NCBI GenBank assembly: GCA_002408085.1 | Contig: DHQL01000021.1 | Span: forward strand, 99,844 to 163,843 | Direction of reading: 5' to 3' | Source of the DNA: Spirochaeta sp. UBA5339 | GTDB lineage: Bacteria; Spirochaetota; Spirochaetia; DSM-2461 | Length of the DNA stretch: 64,000 bases | Shown here: in pieces, positions 42,935 to 51,724 of the stretch | Layout: each line of letters opens with the position of its first letter | Numbering within the stretch: the stretch's first letter is position 1 | Notes under the pieces: model-generated | Told to the model about the DNA's origin: nothing | The model's input: the letters and a program-made list of their open reading frames with translations, nothing else | Databases searched by the model: none | Program-made: the position numbers and the translations under genes

Positions 42935-43210
42935 TTAGAAGCGGTTTTCCCGGGGTCTTCTTTCGCGTTCGATCGCTTCGTTAACCCGCAGGTTTCTGCT
43001 ATCCAGTTCCTGGTTGTTCAGAGCGGAGATTGCAGCTTCTGCAGCTTCTTCACTTTCCATTTCTACAAAACCGAATCCCTTGGAGCGGTTTGTTTCTCTG
43101 TCGAAAATGATTCTTGCGCTGAGTACGTTACCAAACTGAGCGAAGTGATCAGCCAGTCTGTCCTCATCAGTGTTGTAGTTAAGGTTCCCTACATAGATTT
43201 TCTTGGGCAT
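42935..43210 (-). CDS. Single-RRM RNA-binding protein
   Basis: This 91-residue RNA-binding protein has one RNA recognition motif: RNP2 IYVGNL (5-10) and RNP1 KGFGFVEM (44-51), then a short Arg-rich tail ERERRPRENRF. Such proteins are common in cyanobacteria and spirochaetes and are often cold- or stress-related. AAGGA precedes ATG 43210. A long upstream non-coding region suggests a structured 5' leader. Confidence 0.95.
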   Translation of the reverse strand: MPKKIYVGNLNYNTDEDRLADHFAQFGNVLSARIIFDRETNRSKGFGFVEMESEEAAEAAISALNNQELDSRNLRVNEAIERERRPRENRF

Positions 43211-43547
43211 TGTGCATCCTTACCGGCCGTGCCGGAATTTAAAAATAAAAATAACTTTGAGAGGGTAATGACTCAAACACCTTTCCTATACATGTGATTC
43301 TGGATCAGTCGTTGTGCTTAGTGATCAGTCGTTACTCTTGGTAAGGATGTACAAAGGAAAACGAAGACGTGAAATCAGGCCAGATAGGGAACTGTATTTT
43401 TATTAAAGAACATTACGGTCTCTCAACCTATTTAAATAAATAACAGGAAAAACCTCAACGGTCAATGATTTTTATCTAAAATGACCTTTTTACTGAGCAT
43501 TATTCATATTTATTGCCTATATTTAACTCAAAATGCACAAGTTTTTT
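43211..43547. other. Long intergenic region upstream of the RRM gene, with a 20-bp-spaced repeat
   Basis: No gene is seen. GATCAGTCGTT occurs twice (from 43303 and 43323, 20 bp apart). A possible minus-strand -35 TTGACC lies near 43460, which would give a leader of about 200 nt. That would be consistent with post-transcriptional control of the RRM gene, but no known RNA motif is recognised. Confidence 0.45.
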
Positions 43548-43590
43548 TTGACAAACAGCAAAAATCGATCTATCATGTGATATATCACAT
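43548..43590 (+). promoter_or_regulatory. Promoter with perfect palindromic operator before the glycerate operon
   Basis: TTGACA (43548-43553), a 17-nt spacer and TATCAT (43571-43576). ATGTGATATATCACAT (43575-43590) is a perfect 16-bp palindrome overlapping the -10 and start region. This is an ideal place for repression by the GntR protein encoded next. Confidence 0.8.
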
Positions 43591-43608
43591 AAAATATTGA
43601 AGGTTGTT

Positions 43609-44238
43609 ATGCAGTTATCCAGGGACGTTTATAATAGAATTCTCGAGCAGTTACTGGCGGGAACTCTGCTTCCGGGACAGATTATCAACCGCCGGCAGAT
43701 TGCCGCGGAATTCGGTGTCTCTGTGGCTCCCGTTCTGGAAGCCATGCTTCTTTTAGAACATGAGGGGCTTCTGGAGACTATTCCCCGAAAGGGTACACAG
43801 GTTCGGCTCGTCAGGAATGAAGACATCCTCGGGCAGTTTATGATCCGTGATGCCATTGAAAGCAAGGCTGCCAGGCTCTTCTGGAACAAAGGACTCCCCG
43901 AGGCGGCTGATGATCTGCTGGATTTCGCGTCCCAGGTGGATACTGCCGTTCAGGATCTTCTGGAGGACTGGCGTCTTGAGATCCTCTTTCACAAGGAACT
44001 TGTCTCCCTTGCGGGTATACCCGCTCTGACCCAGGCCTTTGACCGTACCATGAAACTCAATCTCTTTTTTGCCATTACCCGGTCCGTGGGGGACGAAAAG
44101 AAACTGGGACGGGACAATCATGTTGTTCTGATCCGGAACCTGCTTGATGCCGGCAGCGCCGATGAAGCGGAAAAAATAATGAGGACCCATGTCTGGTACG
44201 CCAAGGAGCACCTGATTAAGGATCTGGGTCAAATCTGA
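43609..44238 (+). CDS. GntR-family regulator, FCD (FadR) subfamily
   Basis: This 209-residue regulator has an N-terminal winged helix (YNRILEQLLAGTLLPGQ, IAAEFGVSVAPVLEAMLLLEHEGLL) and a helical FCD ligand domain with metal/acid-binding residues (AIESKAARLFW, FHKELVSLAG, NHVVLIRNLLDAG, MRTHVWYAKEHL). ATG 43609 follows AAGG; an in-frame TTG four codons earlier is less likely. It heads an operon with glycerate kinase and a HAD phosphatase, so it probably responds to glycerate, glycolate or a related acid. Confidence 0.9.
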   Translation: MQLSRDVYNRILEQLLAGTLLPGQIINRRQIAAEFGVSVAPVLEAMLLLEHEGLLETIPRKGTQVRLVRNEDILGQFMIRDAIESKAARLFWNKGLPEAADDLLDFASQVDTAVQDLLEDWRLEILFHKELVSLAGIPALTQAFDRTMKLNLFFAITRSVGDEKKLGRDNHVVLIRNLLDAGSADEAEKIMRTHVWYAKEHLIKDLGQI

Positions 44239-44273
44239 ATATATTTATTTCGGAAAGGAAAGGAGAATCGAAA

Positions 44274-45413
44274 ATGAAGGTTGTTATTGCATCGGACTCT
44301 TTCAAGGGGTCCAACTCGAGCATAAAAGTTGCCGGTGCCATAGAGAGGGGAATCAAAAAGGTAGATCCCTCACTGGATGTTGTCAAACTCCCTGTGGCAG
44401 ACGGGGGAGAGGGACTGGTTCAGGCCCTTGTTCCCGAAGAGGACAAGTGGGTCTATGTTGATGTTACAGGTCCCATGGGGAGACCCGCCAAGGCCGAGTA
44501 TGCCCTCTATCACAGTGATACCGCCGTAATCGAGATGGCCTCTGCATCGGGGCTACCCATGGCGGGAGACGATAAAGACCCCGCAAAGGCAACCACCTAT
44601 GGAACAGGGCAGCTTATGAAGGACGCCCTGGAAAGGGGCTGTCGGACCCTGCTGATCGGTATAGGCGGTTCGGCCACCAATGACGGCGGTACGGGTATGG
44701 CCAGGGCACTGGGCGCCCGCTTTCTGGATGCTTCCGGCGCCGAAGTAGAGGCTGTGGGTGGTAATCTGGATAAGATCGCTGACATTGACCTCTCGGGACT
44801 CCACCCCGCTCTGAAGGACACTGTTATCAAGGTAGCCTGCGATGTGGACAATCCCCTCTGCGGAGAACACGGTGCCAGTGCCATCTACGGCCCCCAGAAG
44901 GGTGCCACTCCGGAAATGGTTAAAATGCTTGACGCCAACCTTGCCCATCTGGCCGGGGTTGTGGAGAATATAACAGGAAAGAATATGGCCGGAGTTCCCG
45001 GTGCGGGAGCAGCCGGAGGACTGGGATTCGGTCTGATGGCCTTTACCGGGGGAATCCTTGAAAAGGGCATCGATCTGGTTCTGGATTCAGTCGGATTTGA
45101 CGAGGCCATTGAAGACGCCGATCTGGTGATCACCGGAGAAGGCCGCATCGATGGGCAGTCGGTGAGAGGAAAGGTTCCCGTGGGCATCGCGGCCCGGGCC
45201 AAAAAGAAGAACCTCCCCGTACTGGTTATCGCCGGGGACATCGGTCCCGGTATCAGCAACCTTTACGACTACGGCATCGATGCTGTAATGAGTACGGTCA
45301 ACAAGGCCATGCCCCTGAAGGAAGCCCTGGAGAGATCCACGGAACTTCTGGAAGACGGCGCCGAACGGGCTTTCCGTATGGTCGGCATCGGAATGTCATT
45401 GAACAGGAAATAA
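44274..45413 (+). CDS. Glycerate kinase (GarK/GlxK family)
   Basis: This 379-residue type 1 glycerate 2-kinase phosphorylates D-glycerate with ATP. It begins MKVVIASDSFKGSNSS, with PVADGGEGLVQAL, IGGSATNDGGTGMARALGARF and GAGAAGGLGFGL, all family signatures. GGAAAGGAGA precedes the ATG. It lies between a GntR regulator and a phosphoglycolate-phosphatase-like HAD protein. Confidence 0.95.
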   Translation: MKVVIASDSFKGSNSSIKVAGAIERGIKKVDPSLDVVKLPVADGGEGLVQALVPEEDKWVYVDVTGPMGRPAKAEYALYHSDTAVIEMASASGLPMAGDDKDPAKATTYGTGQLMKDALERGCRTLLIGIGGSATNDGGTGMARALGARFLDASGAEVEAVGGNLDKIADIDLSGLHPALKDTVIKVACDVDNPLCGEHGASAIYGPQKGATPEMVKMLDANLAHLAGVVENITGKNMAGVPGAGAAGGLGFGLMAFTGGILEKGIDLVLDSVGFDEAIEDADLVITGEGRIDGQSVRGKVPVGIAARAKKKNLPVLVIAGDIGPGISNLYDYGIDAVMSTVNKAMPLKEALERSTELLEDGAERAFRMVGIGMSLNRK

Positions 45414-45462
45414 TCAAGCCCCGCCCGGTAGAAGGTTTCCGGAGCCGGGCGGAGGAATAGAA

Positions 45463-46116
45463 TTGAAAAAACAGGCAATTATCTTCGATCACGACGGTAC
45501 CCTGGTGGACTCCATCGATGCCGTCGTTCACTGCACCAACCTTGTCATTAAAGACGCTGGCTTTCCAGAGGACAGCCGCCGAAAGATTATGGACGGCATG
45601 GCTTATCCCACATTGGAGCGTTTCTCCTGGCATACGGGAGTCAAAGATCCCGGTCAGCTTCAGAAAATGTGGACCGACTTCTATATGTATATGAACCGCG
45701 AGGGTGTGGAGATGGTCAAACTCTATCCCGGAATCAAGGAGGCTCTGGACCGCCTGGCCCGGGAGGGCTTCTCCATCGGCATTCTTACCAACAATCAGGG
45801 TATCTTTGTCAGACGGGTGGCAGCCTTTCTGAAATACTCCTACGACGTGGAGATCATTCTGGGGGAAGACAATGTTATTGCCCCCAAGCCGGACCCGAGG
45901 GGACTTTTGCAGGCCTGCGCGGGACTGGGGGCAGATCCCTCCAAAAGCTGGTATGTGGGTGATGGAAGACCCGACTACAAGGTCGCCCGGAATGCAGGCC
46001 TTAAGAGCGCCCTGGTTACCTGGGGTGCCCATCCCGCCGAGGAGCTGATTCCCCTGGGCGCCGACCGCTACTTTGAAAGTGCCGCCGAAATGGCCCGTTT
46101 TTTTACATCCCTTTAA
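45463..46116 (+). CDS. HAD hydrolase, phosphoglycolate phosphatase-like
   Basis: This 217-residue HAD phosphatase has motif I IFDHDGTLVDS, motif II GILTNN, motif III lysine in APKPDPRGL and motif IV VGDGRPDY. TTG 45463 is the start, with GGAGG 7 nt upstream. It is last in the glycerate kinase operon. It may hydrolyse phosphoglycolate or another small phosphate ester. Confidence 0.9.
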   Translation: MKKQAIIFDHDGTLVDSIDAVVHCTNLVIKDAGFPEDSRRKIMDGMAYPTLERFSWHTGVKDPGQLQKMWTDFYMYMNREGVEMVKLYPGIKEALDRLAREGFSIGILTNNQGIFVRRVAAFLKYSYDVEIILGEDNVIAPKPDPRGLLQACAGLGADPSKSWYVGDGRPDYKVARNAGLKSALVTWGAHPAEELIPLGADRYFESAAEMARFFTSL

Positions 46117-46142
46117 ACTCCCCTCCCCGCAGCCAGAGGGCT

Positions 46143-46197
46143 GAAAGGCCCGGTTGACGGGCCGGAGGCAGAAAGGCGCGGTTGACGGGCCGGAGGC
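46143..46197 (+). repeat. 28-bp tandem repeat between converging genes
   Basis: Two adjacent copies of a 28-bp unit, GAAAGGC(C/G)CGGTTGACGG and onward (46143-46170 and 46171-46197), differ at one central position. They contain CCGG-rich inverted segments and lie just after the HAD gene and before the converging ferredoxin-like gene. Confidence 0.75.
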
Positions 46198-46201
46198 CGG
46201 A

Positions 46202-46681
46202 TCAGGCTGACTTTTTACTCTTCACCAGATCGGTAATCAGCACCGATGCATGGCCCATGGGGCAGACGGCGCACCAGCTCTTACTCTTGAAGATCACTCC
46301 CAGCATAATTCCGAAGATAAAAGAGACTCCCATAAAGCGGAAGAGGGTAAAGGCTATCTTCTTCGGATCGCCGCCGGTGTGGATCATTCCCAGGGTCAGC
46401 ATCACTACCATTAGAGAGAGCAGGACGTGACGGAATGTTTTGGTTGCCATAAACTTCGGCATTCTGTAGCCCAGTGAAATCTTCCTGACCACATTGGACA
46501 TAAAGGAACCCCGGGGGCAGTGGTGTTTGCAGTGATGTCTGCCCCGGCCTCTGAGGGCATGGTAGATGGGTGCTCCCATACAGAGCATTCCGAACAGACC
46601 AAACCAAATATTATATATGGAAAGAGCGAAAAAGCTGACGATCACAATCCACTTGAGGTCCTGTTTTTTTTCTTTCTTCAT
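46202..46681 (-). CDS. Membrane 4Fe-4S binding protein (NapH/YccM-like)
   Basis: This 159-residue membrane protein has three or four transmembrane segments and two cysteine clusters, CKHHCPRGSF and WCAVCPMGHAS. These are the short CxxxCP type seen in NapH/CcoG/YccM electron-transfer proteins, though the full 4Fe-4S ferredoxin repeats of those proteins are absent. AAGGA precedes ATG 46681. It has no redox operon around it; the partner is unknown. Confidence 0.85.
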   Translation of the reverse strand: MKKEKKQDLKWIVIVSFFALSIYNIWFGLFGMLCMGAPIYHALRGRGRHHCKHHCPRGSFMSNVVRKISLGYRMPKFMATKTFRHVLLSLMVVMLTLGMIHTGGDPKKIAFTLFRFMGVSFIFGIMLGVIFKSKSWCAVCPMGHASVLITDLVKSKKSA

Positions 46682-46843
46682 TACGAATCCTTATCTGAAA
46701 TATTGAATTGAGGCTGACTATATCAAATAAGGTATATAGTGTAAATAAGATATAGAGAAAAACTTATTTAATTACATATCTGTGGGAATATCGGGGCTGG
46801 GGTCAGCCGGATACCCGCTGCATCCGGCAGACCCCGGGCCCTA

Positions 46844-47812
46844 TTAAAGCCCCATCATAAAAAGGTATCCCTGATCATCAAAATCGGGAATCCCCTCATG
46901 GCCGAAGTCGGGGTAGATCACCACTTCCTTCTCGGCCTTGATCTTGTTGTACATGGCAAACTGGCTTGAGGGCGGACAGATCTCGTCCATCAGGCCGCAT
47001 CCCATCATCACCCTTGCCTTGATCCTGGGAGACAGAAACTGCAGGTCGATGTACCCCAGGGTGGTGAAGATCTCCTCCTCCCTCTCATGGCGGGGATCGA
47101 ATTTCTTGAAGAAGTACTGAAGTTCGCTGTAGGCATCCTGTCCCAGATCCATTTCCCACACCCTTTTGTAATCGCAGAGGAAGGGGAAGAGGGGAGCCGC
47201 CCGTTTGATCCGGGGTTCCAGTGCCGCACAGGCAATGGTCAGGGCTCCTCCCTGGGAACCGCCCAGGGCGCCGACCCGCTCTTCATCCACCTCGGGGCGG
47301 TCAAAGGCGATCCGGGCAAGAAGCACGGTGTCCAGAAAAATGTGACGGAAGAGGAGCTTTTCCGGGCCGTCAGACAGTCCGCGGATAATCTGGCCCCGCC
47401 AGGTTGTTCCGGCAACACCGCCCCTGTCTTCGGAAAGTCCTCCCTGTCCCCGGGTATCCAGGGCAAAGACGCAGAATCCTGCCGCTGACCACTGCATCAG
47501 TTCCGCCCAGGAAGGGGCCTCCCCTGTGTAGCCGTGAAAGCGCAGCACCGCCGGCAGTTTCTCATTTTTAAGAAGGGCTCCAGCAGGGCGGGCAAACTTT
47601 GCATGGATACGGGAGCCTCCGGTGCCATTGTAATAGAGGTCAAAACACTCACTGTGTTCCACATTGAAATCAGAAGGCACCAGTTCCGGCTCCAGAACCA
47701 GATCATCCAGTTCGGCCAGGGCTTTGGCCCAATAGGCATCAAAGTCGGCGGGTTTCGGATTGATCCCCTTATATTTCTTCAGTTCCTTCAGCGGCATATC
47801 CACACTGGGCAT
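46844..47812 (-). CDS. Acetylxylan esterase / cephalosporin-C deacetylase (AXE1 family)
   Basis: This 322-residue alpha/beta hydrolase of carbohydrate esterase family 7 removes acetyl groups from short oligosaccharides in the cytoplasm. Catalytic residues: Ser in GALGGSQGGAL, Asp in GLMDEICPP and His in DFGHEGIPD; RGQGG is also typical. ATG 47812 follows AGGAGG. It is divergent from the hexuronate operon and shares its regulatory region, so it may be co-regulated with acetylated pectin or xylan use. Confidence 0.92.
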   Translation of the reverse strand: MPSVDMPLKELKKYKGINPKPADFDAYWAKALAELDDLVLEPELVPSDFNVEHSECFDLYYNGTGGSRIHAKFARPAGALLKNEKLPAVLRFHGYTGEAPSWAELMQWSAAGFCVFALDTRGQGGLSEDRGGVAGTTWRGQIIRGLSDGPEKLLFRHIFLDTVLLARIAFDRPEVDEERVGALGGSQGGALTIACAALEPRIKRAAPLFPFLCDYKRVWEMDLGQDAYSELQYFFKKFDPRHEREEEIFTTLGYIDLQFLSPRIKARVMMGCGLMDEICPPSSQFAMYNKIKAEKEVVIYPDFGHEGIPDFDDQGYLFMMGL

Positions 47813-47908
47813 AGCACTCCTCCTCACTTATTAATCACGCAATTCTAACTGTGTTCTAGAAAGAGTAAATTATTATTTCCAAATGTGCAAAAGGGTGAAA
47901 AGAAAACA

Positions 47909-47959
47909 TTGACAAACTGGTTAACCAGTTGTATAACCATTGTAACTGGTTAACCAGTT
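47909..47959 (+). promoter_or_regulatory. Hexuronate operon promoter with two identical 16-bp operators
   Basis: TTGACA (47909-47914), a 17-nt spacer and TATAAC (47932-47937). AACTGGTTAACCAGTT occurs twice as a perfect palindrome: 47915-47930 fills the -35/-10 spacer, and 47944-47959 covers the start region; centres are 29 bp apart. The core TGGTNNACCA is that of E. coli ExuR/UxuR sites. Confidence 0.9.
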
Positions 47960-47969
47960 TGAGGATGGA

Positions 47970-48707
47970 ATGGGAAAACAGTCGGTTGTAGATCTGAAAC
48001 ATTTTGAAATTTCCGAAGAGGAGAACCTCTCTCCCGAGGACTTTATTCTGAAGAAGATACGTGAGCTGCTGCACCAGGGTGCCCTGCAGCCCGGAGCGCG
48101 TCTGCCTTCAGAGAGAAGTCTGGCGGAAACTCTGAATACCACCAGGGGTACCATCCGCAAGGCCCTGCAGAAGCTTGACTTCTACGGACTTGTAGAGATC
48201 ACTCCCCAGAGTGGAACCAAGATCAGCAACCTGGGGCAGGACACTGTCGAAGAGCTGATGAAATCCATTCCCGTTTCCAAAGATCAGAAAATGATAGATC
48301 TCTTGGAGGCCCGGTTTGTTCTGGATCTGCAGTGCACCATTCTGGCTGCCCAGCGCCGTACCGAAGCCGACCTTGTTCTGATCGAGAATCGCCAGGACCT
48401 TTTCCTCCAGAGGTTCTACTCAAAGGGCAACGGGGATTACCTTGAAGCGGACTACCTCTTCCACCTGGCCATAGCCCAGGCGGCGGGTAACCACGTTCTG
48501 GTATCCCTGTTGAACCAGCTTACCCCCCGGATCGTCACCCGGGAACAACCTCATCTGAAGCAGAGAGACAACGATTTTTCCAGGATTCCCGCAGAGCATC
48601 AGTCAATCATTGATGCCATCAGACGTGAAAGTCCGGAAGAAGCAGAAGAAGCCATGCGGAATCACAGGCAGTGGGCTTTGAAACGAATTTTTACAGGAGA
48701 CAATTAA
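47970..48707 (+). CDS. GntR-family hexuronate regulator (FCD; UxuR/ExuR-like)
   Basis: This 245-residue regulator has a GntR winged helix at about 25-90 (LPSERSLAETLNTTRGTIRKAL) and an FCD ligand domain (LLEARFVLDLQCTILAA, DYLFHLAIAQAAGN, EHQSIIDAI, AMRNHRQWAL). It is translationally coupled to uxaB (TAATG overlap). The two TGGTTAACCA palindromes in its promoter are probably its own operators, so it should repress the uxa operon and itself until galacturonate or a derivative binds. Confidence 0.92.
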   Translation: MGKQSVVDLKHFEISEEENLSPEDFILKKIRELLHQGALQPGARLPSERSLAETLNTTRGTIRKALQKLDFYGLVEITPQSGTKISNLGQDTVEELMKSIPVSKDQKMIDLLEARFVLDLQCTILAAQRRTEADLVLIENRQDLFLQRFYSKGNGDYLEADYLFHLAIAQAAGNHVLVSLLNQLTPRIVTREQPHLKQRDNDFSRIPAEHQSIIDAIRRESPEEAEEAMRNHRQWALKRIFTGDN

Positions 48708-50224
48708 TGAATCAGCTGAATCAGGATCTCGCCCTTAAAATGGGCCTCGAAAAGAACGAAAAACCAGTTAAGGTTCTTCAGTTCGGTGAAGGAAACTTCC
48801 TCAGAGCCTTTATCGACTGGATGGTCGACACTATGAACACAAAGGGACTCTTCGACGGAAAGATCTCCATTGTACAGCCCCTGGCACAGGGAATGATCGG
48901 CATGATGGCCGAGCAGGACTACCTCTACACACTCTTTTTAAGAGGTATCCAGAACGGTGAAGTTGTGGTTGACAAGAAGGTCATCGACGTTGTTGAAAGA
49001 GCCGTTAACCCCTACGAAGACTTCGCCGCCTACCTGAAAGAGGCAGAGAATCCCGATCTGAGAATCATCATCTCCAACACAACCGAGGCCGGTATCGTTC
49101 TCCGCAAAGAGGACAAGCCCACCGACGAGCCCCCCGTATCCTTCCCCGGAAAGCTTCTGACACTGATGAAGAAAAGATACGATGTATTCGGCGGAGACAC
49201 CTCCAAGGGATTCCTCCTCTTCCCCTGTGAGCTCATCGACAAGAACGGAACAAACCTGAAAAAGTGTGTTCTCGAGCTGGCTGCCGACTGGTTCCCCGGT
49301 GATGACGCCTTTATGGGGTGGATCGAGGAAGCCAACGTATTCTTCAATACCCTTGTGGACAGAATCGTTTCCGGTTACCCCAGAGACGAAGTAGAGGGCC
49401 TGTGGGACGAGCTCGGTTACAAGGACAACCTCCTGAACACCGGTGAGATCTTCCACTTCCTCGTTGTAGAGGGTCCCGCGGAGTATGAAAAGGAATTCCC
49501 CCTTATTCAGGCCGGACTGAACGTGAAGTGGTGCGACGACCTGACTCCCTACAGAACAAGAAAGGTACGTATCTTAAACGGTGCCCACACAATGACCGTA
49601 CTGGGAGCATACCTCTACGGCCTGGAAACTGTAAAAGACTGCATGGACGATGAAACCATCGCCGCCTATATCAAAAAGGGAATCTTCGACGAGATCATCC
49701 CTACCCTCGACCTGCCCGCAGACGAGCTGGCTGAGTACGGCGGAGCGATCCTCGAGCGTTTTTCAAACCCCTACATCAAGCACTTTCTCCTGAGCATCTC
49801 CCTGAACTCTGTTTCCAAGTTCAAGACAAGAGTTCTGCCCTCACTCCTTGAGTACATTGCCAGAAAGGGTGAGAACCCCAGCCTCCTGAGCTTCTCACTG
49901 GCAGCTCTGGTTCTCTTCTATAAGTCCGTATCCAAAGGCGAAAACGGTACCTCTCTGAACGCCGTAAGAGCCCTGGACGGAAAAGAGTACGCCATCAATG
50001 ACAACCCCGAAGAGCTGGACTTCTTCTCCGCTCTCTGGGATGGAAAGACCGCCGCGGACAAGGCGGAAGCGGAAGTGATCATGAAGACCGTTCTCGGGAA
50101 CTCAAATTTCTGGGGACAGGATCTGAGCACAATCGACGGACTGACCGACCTGACTGCCGGTTACCTTGCATCCATGGTTAACGACGGCGTTCCCGCAGTT
50201 ATCAAGGGTCTCCTGGAGGACTAA
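48707..50224 (+). CDS. uxaB: Tagaturonate reductase (altronate oxidoreductase)
   Basis: This 505-residue NADH-dependent polyol dehydrogenase-family enzyme converts D-tagaturonate to D-altronate. The N-terminal nucleotide-binding motif VLQFGEGNFLRAFIDWMVD and the RILNGAHTMTVLGAYLYGL segment match UxaB. ATG 48707 has AGGAG ahead and overlaps the regulator stop by one base; a 12-codon longer frame is rejected. Codons strongly favour C-ending forms, suggesting high expression. Confidence 0.95.
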   Translation: MNQLNQDLALKMGLEKNEKPVKVLQFGEGNFLRAFIDWMVDTMNTKGLFDGKISIVQPLAQGMIGMMAEQDYLYTLFLRGIQNGEVVVDKKVIDVVERAVNPYEDFAAYLKEAENPDLRIIISNTTEAGIVLRKEDKPTDEPPVSFPGKLLTLMKKRYDVFGGDTSKGFLLFPCELIDKNGTNLKKCVLELAADWFPGDDAFMGWIEEANVFFNTLVDRIVSGYPRDEVEGLWDELGYKDNLLNTGEIFHFLVVEGPAEYEKEFPLIQAGLNVKWCDDLTPYRTRKVRILNGAHTMTVLGAYLYGLETVKDCMDDETIAAYIKKGIFDEIIPTLDLPADELAEYGGAILERFSNPYIKHFLLSISLNSVSKFKTRVLPSLLEYIARKGENPSLLSFSLAALVLFYKSVSKGENGTSLNAVRALDGKEYAINDNPEELDFFSALWDGKTAADKAEAEVIMKTVLGNSNFWGQDLSTIDGLTDLTAGYLASMVNDGVPAVIKGLLED

Positions 50225-50225
50225 A

Positions 50226-51713
50226 ATGAGTGATTCCACCGATCTTTATGTAAAGATTGCAAACCACGACAATGTTGCCGTGGCCCTGAAAGACATCCCC
50301 GAGGGAACAGAGGTTCTGGGGGTGAAGGCCGTAATGGATATCCCCCGAGGCCACAAGATGGCCCTCACAGACATTGCCGAAGGCGAAAACATCGTCAAAT
50401 ACGGCTTTCCCATCGGCCATGCCAAGGCAGCGGTCAAGGCGGGAAGCCAGGTACACACACAGAATACCAAGACCAACCTGTCGGGTACTCTGGAGTACAA
50501 ATACGAGCCCGTGGCCCCCGCGGCACCTGACACCCTGCTTCAGGGACGCACATTCCAGGGCTACAAGAGAGCAGACGGCCGGGTTGGTATCCGTAACGAA
50601 GTATGGATCATCAACACCGTAGGATGCGTCAACAAGACCGCCGAAGAGCTGGCCCGCCGGGCCTCCATGATCAACGACGGCCGGGTTGACGGCGTGTACA
50701 CCTTTGTACACCCCTTCGGTTGTTCACAGCTGGGGGACGACCACGAGAACACCAGAACCATTCTGGCCGACCTTGTAAAACACCCCAACGCCGGCGCCGT
50801 ACTGGTTCTGGGCCTGGGATGCGAGAACAACACCGTTCCCGAGTTCAAGAAGCTTCTGGGGGAGTATGACGAATCAAGAGTGCGCTTTCTGGTAACCCAG
50901 GAAGTAGGGGACGAACTGGTGGAAGGCGTTGCCATGCTGGATGAGCTGATGAGCGTTGCCGCCGCTGACAAGAGAGAAGAGTGCCCCGTATCCGAGCTGA
51001 TCGTAGGCCTTAAGTGCGGCGGTTCAGACGGACTCTCGGGCATCACAGCGAACCCCCTGGTTGGACGTTTCTCAGACTCCCTGATCGGAGCCGGCGGAAG
51101 CACCATCCTCACCGAGGTTCCCGAGATGTTCGGAGCGGAAACCATCCTAATGAACCGCGCCGAATCTGAAGAGGTCTTCGACAAGACGGTACACCTGATC
51201 AACGACTTCAAGGAGTACTTCCTGAAGCACGACCAGGTGGTCTACGAAAACCCCTCTCCCGGTAACAAGGACGGCGGAATCACCACCCTGGAGGACAAGT
51301 CCCTTGGATGCATCCAGAAGGGTGGACAGGCTCCCGTTGTGGACGTTATCCCCTACGCAGGGCGCGTTGAGAAAAAGGGTCTGACCCTCCTGAACGGCCC
51401 GGGTAACGATATCGTCTCCACCACGGCAATGACCGCCGCCGGTGCGGTGATGATCCTCTTCACCACAGGTAGGGGTAACCCCATGGGCGCTCCCGTTCCC
51501 ACACTGAAGATCGCCACCAACAGCAACCTTGCCGAGCGCAAGCCCAACTGGATCGACTTCAACGCCGGTGTGGCAGCAGAGGGCAAGAGCCTTGATGACA
51601 CAAACAAGGATTTCTGCGAGCTGATCATCGAGATCGCTTCGGGCAAAGAGGCCCGGAACGAAATCAACGGCTACAGAGAGATCTCCATCTTCAAAGACGG
51701 AGTCATCCTGTAA
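50226..51713 (+). CDS. uxaA: Altronate dehydratase
   Basis: This 495-residue enzyme dehydrates D-altronate to 2-keto-3-deoxy-D-gluconate. The N-terminal SAF domain (about 1-85) is followed by the UxaA catalytic domain (RADGRVGIRNEVWIINTVGC, HPFGCSQLGDDHENTR, LKCGGSDGLSGITANP, TGRGNPMGAPVPTLKI). Cysteines suitable for iron binding are present. ATG 50226 lies 2 nt from the uxaB stop with GGAGG upstream. A terminator-like hairpin follows. Confidence 0.96.
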   Translation: MSDSTDLYVKIANHDNVAVALKDIPEGTEVLGVKAVMDIPRGHKMALTDIAEGENIVKYGFPIGHAKAAVKAGSQVHTQNTKTNLSGTLEYKYEPVAPAAPDTLLQGRTFQGYKRADGRVGIRNEVWIINTVGCVNKTAEELARRASMINDGRVDGVYTFVHPFGCSQLGDDHENTRTILADLVKHPNAGAVLVLGLGCENNTVPEFKKLLGEYDESRVRFLVTQEVGDELVEGVAMLDELMSVAAADKREECPVSELIVGLKCGGSDGLSGITANPLVGRFSDSLIGAGGSTILTEVPEMFGAETILMNRAESEEVFDKTVHLINDFKEYFLKHDQVVYENPSPGNKDGGITTLEDKSLGCIQKGGQAPVVDVIPYAGRVEKKGLTLLNGPGNDIVSTTAMTAAGAVMILFTTGRGNPMGAPVPTLKIATNSNLAERKPNWIDFNAGVAAEGKSLDDTNKDFCELIIEIASGKEARNEINGYREISIFKDGVIL

Positions 51714-51724
51714 TTCAAATAGAC

